Shown one piece after another: positions 61,459-64,000 of a DNA stretch of 64,000 nt. Within the stretch, counting starts at the first letter, position 1. Each line of letters opens with the position of its first letter. The position numbers were made by a program, and so were the translations under genes. The DNA lies in assembly GCF_000720135.1 (NCBI RefSeq), contig NZ_JOIU01000008.1, forward strand, positions 496,001-560,000, read 5' to 3'. Source of the stretch: Streptomyces sp. NRRL S-1022 (GTDB lineage: Bacteria > Actinomycetota > Actinomycetes > Streptomycetales > Streptomycetaceae). The notes beneath the pieces were generated by a model, which was not told where the DNA came from, made no database searches, and saw nothing but the letters and a program-made list of their open reading frames with translations.

Positions 61459-63027
61459 ATGGAACGGCGTACGTTCATCTCGGGCGGGGCGGCCGCCCTG
61501 GCGACGACCGCACTGACCGCGTGCGGTGCGGGCGGAGACTCCTCCGCCGCCGCGGCACACAGCGGCACCCCGTCGCGCTCGTCCTCGCTCGCCTCCCTGA
61601 GGACCACCAGCGCGAGCGCCGCCGCCAACTGGGCGGCCCTCGCCCGGGACCTCGACGGCACCCTGGTACGGCCCGGCGACGCGTCCTGGAAGACCGCCCA
61701 CCAGCTGTACAACACGCGGTTCGACGGGCTGAAACCGGCCGCGGTGGCCTATGCGGCGCACCCCGCCGACATCCGTACGACCCTCGCCTACGCCCGCGCC
61801 CACCACCTCAAGGTGTCGATCCGCAACGGCGGCCACTCCTACGCCGGCTACTCCTCCGGCGACAACCGGCTGATCGTCGACGTGTCCAGGCTGAACCGGG
61901 TCCGGGCCGGCGGCGGCCAGGCCGTCGTCGGCGCCGGCGCCAAGCTGATCGACGTCTACCGCGGGCTGGCCGCGAAGGGCGTGACCATACCGGCGGGCTC
62001 CTGCCCCACCGTCGGCGTCTCCGGCCTGGTGCTCGGCGGCGGACACGGCGTCGCCTCCCGCGCCTACGGCCTGACCTGCGACAGCCTCACCCAGGCCACC
62101 CTGATCACGGCGGACGGCACCCAGGTCACCGCCGACGCCACGCACCACTCCGACCTGTTCTGGGCGCTGCGCGGCGCCGGCAACGGCAACTTCGGCGTCG
62201 TCACCGAGCTGCACTTCAGGACCCATGCCGCACCGCAGGCCGTCACCGCCTACCTGACCTGGCCCTGGTCCAAGGCCGCCAAGGTGCTCAAGGCCTGGCA
62301 GGAGTGGGGCCCGGGCCAGCCCGACGAGATCTGGTCCTCCCTGCACCTGGCGTGCTCCCCGGGCCGCACCCCGACCATCTCCGTGGCCTGCTTCTCCCTG
62401 GGCACCTACGGCGAACTGCAGAACGCCGTGGACCGCCTGGCTCACCAGGCCGGCGCCGACGCCGCCTCCGTCTCCCTGCGCCGCCGGGGCTACGAGGACG
62501 CGATGGAGATCTACGCCGGCTGCTCCTCCTTCTCCACCGACGCCCAGTGCCACCTGCCCGGCTCCACCCCGGGCCGCTCCCCGCAGGGCAAGCTGGGCCG
62601 GGAGACGTACGCGGCCCGCTCCGACTTCTTCGACCGCTCGCTGTCCGCGGCCGGCATCCAGACCGTGCTGAAGCAGATCGGCTCGGTGCGCGGCGGCGGG
62701 GGCAGCATCGCGTTCACCGCGCTCGGCGGCGCGGTCAACCGGGTCTCGCCGACGGCCACGGCCTTCGTCCACCGCCGTTCGCGGATGCTGGCCCAGTACA
62801 TCGCCTCCTGGGGCGCGGGGTCCTCCGGCAGCACGGCCCAGTCCTGGCTGACCTCCGCCCACGCCGCGATGAAGCCGTACGCCTCGGGCGCCGCCTACCA
62901 GAACTACACCGACCCGACGCTGAAGGACTGGAAGAAGGCGTACTTCGGGGACGCGGCGGCCCGGCTGGGCAAGGTCAAGCAGCAGTACGACCCGCAGCGG
63001 TTCTTCTCCTACGCGCAGGGGCTGTAG
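61459..63027 (+). CDS. Secreted FAD-linked oxidase with BBE domain
   Basis: A 522-residue flavoprotein exported through a twin-arginine-like, lipobox-containing signal (MERRTFISGGAAALATTALT followed by ACG). It has a PCMH-type FAD domain (residues ~85-260) and a C-terminal berberine-bridge (BBE) motif. The histidine in RNGGHSYAGYSS and the cysteine in GSCPTVGVSG fit the two covalent FAD links of this family. Members oxidise sugars or alkaloid-type compounds; the substrate is not clear. GAGGAAAGG precedes ATG 61459. Confidence 0.9.
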   Translation: MERRTFISGGAAALATTALTACGAGGDSSAAAAHSGTPSRSSSLASLRTTSASAAANWAALARDLDGTLVRPGDASWKTAHQLYNTRFDGLKPAAVAYAAHPADIRTTLAYARAHHLKVSIRNGGHSYAGYSSGDNRLIVDVSRLNRVRAGGGQAVVGAGAKLIDVYRGLAAKGVTIPAGSCPTVGVSGLVLGGGHGVASRAYGLTCDSLTQATLITADGTQVTADATHHSDLFWALRGAGNGNFGVVTELHFRTHAAPQAVTAYLTWPWSKAAKVLKAWQEWGPGQPDEIWSSLHLACSPGRTPTISVACFSLGTYGELQNAVDRLAHQAGADAASVSLRRRGYEDAMEIYAGCSSFSTDAQCHLPGSTPGRSPQGKLGRETYAARSDFFDRSLSAAGIQTVLKQIGSVRGGGGSIAFTALGGAVNRVSPTATAFVHRRSRMLAQYIASWGAGSSGSTAQSWLTSAHAAMKPYASGAAYQNYTDPTLKDWKKAYFGDAAARLGKVKQQYDPQRFFSYAQGL

Positions 63028-63046
63028 CGGGCGGGAGCCGCCGCCG

Positions 63047-63778
63047 TCAGCAGTGGCAGAGCACGTCGACCACGACGGTCTCCGGGTCGAGGTGCTCCAG
63101 CTGCTCGTCGGCCCACTCCCGGTAGCCCTCGCCGTCGTCGTCCCGCCAGCGGCCGTCCGGCGTGACCAGGGCGTACCGCGCGAGGGCGGTGCGCAGCGCA
63201 CGCTCGCGGGCCGCCGCGTGGTCCCGGGCGAACCAGGCGACCGGGTCGGTGGTCAGGAACGCGCCGAAGTGCGGATCGCCGGCCACCGCCCGCCGGGCCG
63301 CCTCCTGCACCAAGGGCTGGAGCAGGTGCTCCGCCTCGGCCCGGTCCAGCGGAAAGCCCTCCGGGTCGACCTCGTGCCGGGCGACGAACTCGGCGAGCGG
63401 GCGGGCCGGCGGGTGCGCCGCGACCAGCTCCTCCCAGGCGGCACGCAGGTCGTCGTACCCCTGCACCGTCCGCTGCCGCATGGCGTCGAAGTCGAGCAGG
63501 CCGCGGGGACCGCCGTAGCACTCCAGCGGGCCGAGCGGGGCGAGGCCGGCCCCGGGGACGGTGGCGGATGTCAGGAGGCGGGGGTCGCCGTCGTGCTCGG
63601 GCCGGACGAGGTACGGGCTCGCGCCGGGCACCGAGATGAACCACCCGTCCCACTCGCCGACCGGGTTCCAGTCGTCCGTGGCGTTCATGTCGTACGGAGC
63701 CAGGGCCACGGCTATGGCGCCCGGCACCCGGTGGGGCGGGGTGGGCGGCAGGCACACCGTGGCGAAGAACTTGCTCAT
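63047..63778 (-). CDS. Uncharacterised protein
   Basis: A 243-residue soluble protein starting MSKFFATVCLPPTPPHRVPG. It is rich in Trp and acidic residues and ends DVLCHC. It has no membrane segment, signal or domain I can name. ATG 63778 gives the most plausible N-terminus; longer in-frame starts add Gly/Arg-rich sequence with no ribosome site. It converges with the oxidase gene, 19 bases apart. Confidence 0.7.
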   Translation of the reverse strand: MSKFFATVCLPPTPPHRVPGAIAVALAPYDMNATDDWNPVGEWDGWFISVPGASPYLVRPEHDGDPRLLTSATVPGAGLAPLGPLECYGGPRGLLDFDAMRQRTVQGYDDLRAAWEELVAAHPPARPLAEFVARHEVDPEGFPLDRAEAEHLLQPLVQEAARRAVAGDPHFGAFLTTDPVAWFARDHAAARERALRTALARYALVTPDGRWRDDDGEGYREWADEQLEHLDPETVVVDVLCHC

Positions 63779-63891
63779 GCGCGGCAGGGTACGGGCCGCC
63801 GGCCCGGCCACGCTCCCGGGTTTCCCGGCTCCCCGTCCCGGCCCGCCCGGGGCCGGGACGGGGAAGCCGGGCATGCTCCGGAGGGCAGGCC

Positions 63892-64000
63892 CTAGGCCGC
63901 CAGGTCGCGTTCCTCGGTCTCCAGGGACGTCCGGGCGCCGGGCAGCAGGGCGTCCCGGCCGGCCTCCGCCGCCGGGCGGCGCCGCACCAGCCATCCGGCG
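63892..64000 (-). CDS. 3' end of a gene cut by the window edge
   Basis: Thirty-five codons and a TAG stop (63892-63894) read in from the right edge. The visible end is a hydrophobic-to-basic transition (AGWLVRRRPA) followed by a polar tail ending ERDLAA, which looks like the cytoplasmic C-terminus of a membrane transporter. Too little is present to name it. Confidence 0.4.
   Translation of the reverse strand, partial: AGWLVRRRPAAEAGRDALLPGARTSLETEERDLAA

Overview
The window is chromosomal DNA of a Streptomyces. It is very GC-rich with strong third-position GC bias. It carries mycothiol genes (mshA, mshD), developmental regulators typical of the genus (the devA/devB/devE family and the anti-sigma factor rsiG), glnR, nur and csoR. 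Gene order resembles the central chromosome of Streptomyces coelicolor over most of its length, by recalled gene neighbourhoods rather than a search. No insertion sequence, prophage, CRISPR array, rRNA or tRNA was seen. Several genes appear leaderless, with a -10-like hexamer just before the start codon.

Layout. 1-5.9 kb is the least conserved part: a Ser/Thr kinase, about 0.7 kb without a convincing gene, small secreted or stress-type genes, an AhpD-like gene behind a textbook ECF41-type promoter, and a divergent DUF2000/AraC pair. 6.1-13.7 kb holds ybjN-mshA, a methyltransferase, a secreted NlpC/P60 peptidase, a receiver-PP2C phosphatase and an XRE/HBHA-like/DUF2516 group also seen in mycobacteria. 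13.9-21.3 kb holds a UvrA-like ABC protein, a HelD-like helicase, a TetR regulator and a tandem double APH-fold kinase. 21.4-25.0 kb is a developmental block (devB, devA, devE, rsiG) with two matching palindromic operators and an unexplained terminated transcript. 25.2-33.5 kb is housekeeping: dtd, ygfZ, nur, a nitrobindin-like gene, DsrE, a sulfur-responsive leader peptide with a rhodanese and DUF1416, a MoaD/ThiS protein and a hydrolase. 33.7-39.3 kb holds glnR, a LacI regulator, an HtrA-like protease and an MprAB-like two-component system. 39.3-49.2 kb holds a MarR/NmrA pair, a secreted pectate lyase-pectinesterase fusion, a secreted nucleotidase, mshD and a YtrA-type GntR/ABC exporter cassette. 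49.4-61.3 kb is a phosphate/polyphosphate region: ppk-CHAD-NUDIX, csoR, DUF47-pitH and pstSCAB with a PHO-box array. 61.4-64 kb has a secreted flavoprotein oxidase, an unassigned gene and the 3' end of another.

How the parts work together. The phosphate region combines high-affinity uptake (PstSCAB), low-affinity uptake (PitH with a PhoU-like partner), polyphosphate metabolism (Ppk, a CHAD protein, a NUDIX hydrolase) and, further left, an extracellular nucleotidase that could release phosphate. The dev/rsiG block links metabolite-sensing GntR regulators to c-di-GMP control of the sporulation sigma factor WhiG. Most regulators sit beside a readable operator. The least explained features are the transcript between devE and rsiG, the unlinked ECF41 promoter, the double APH protein and the YtrA/ABC cassette.
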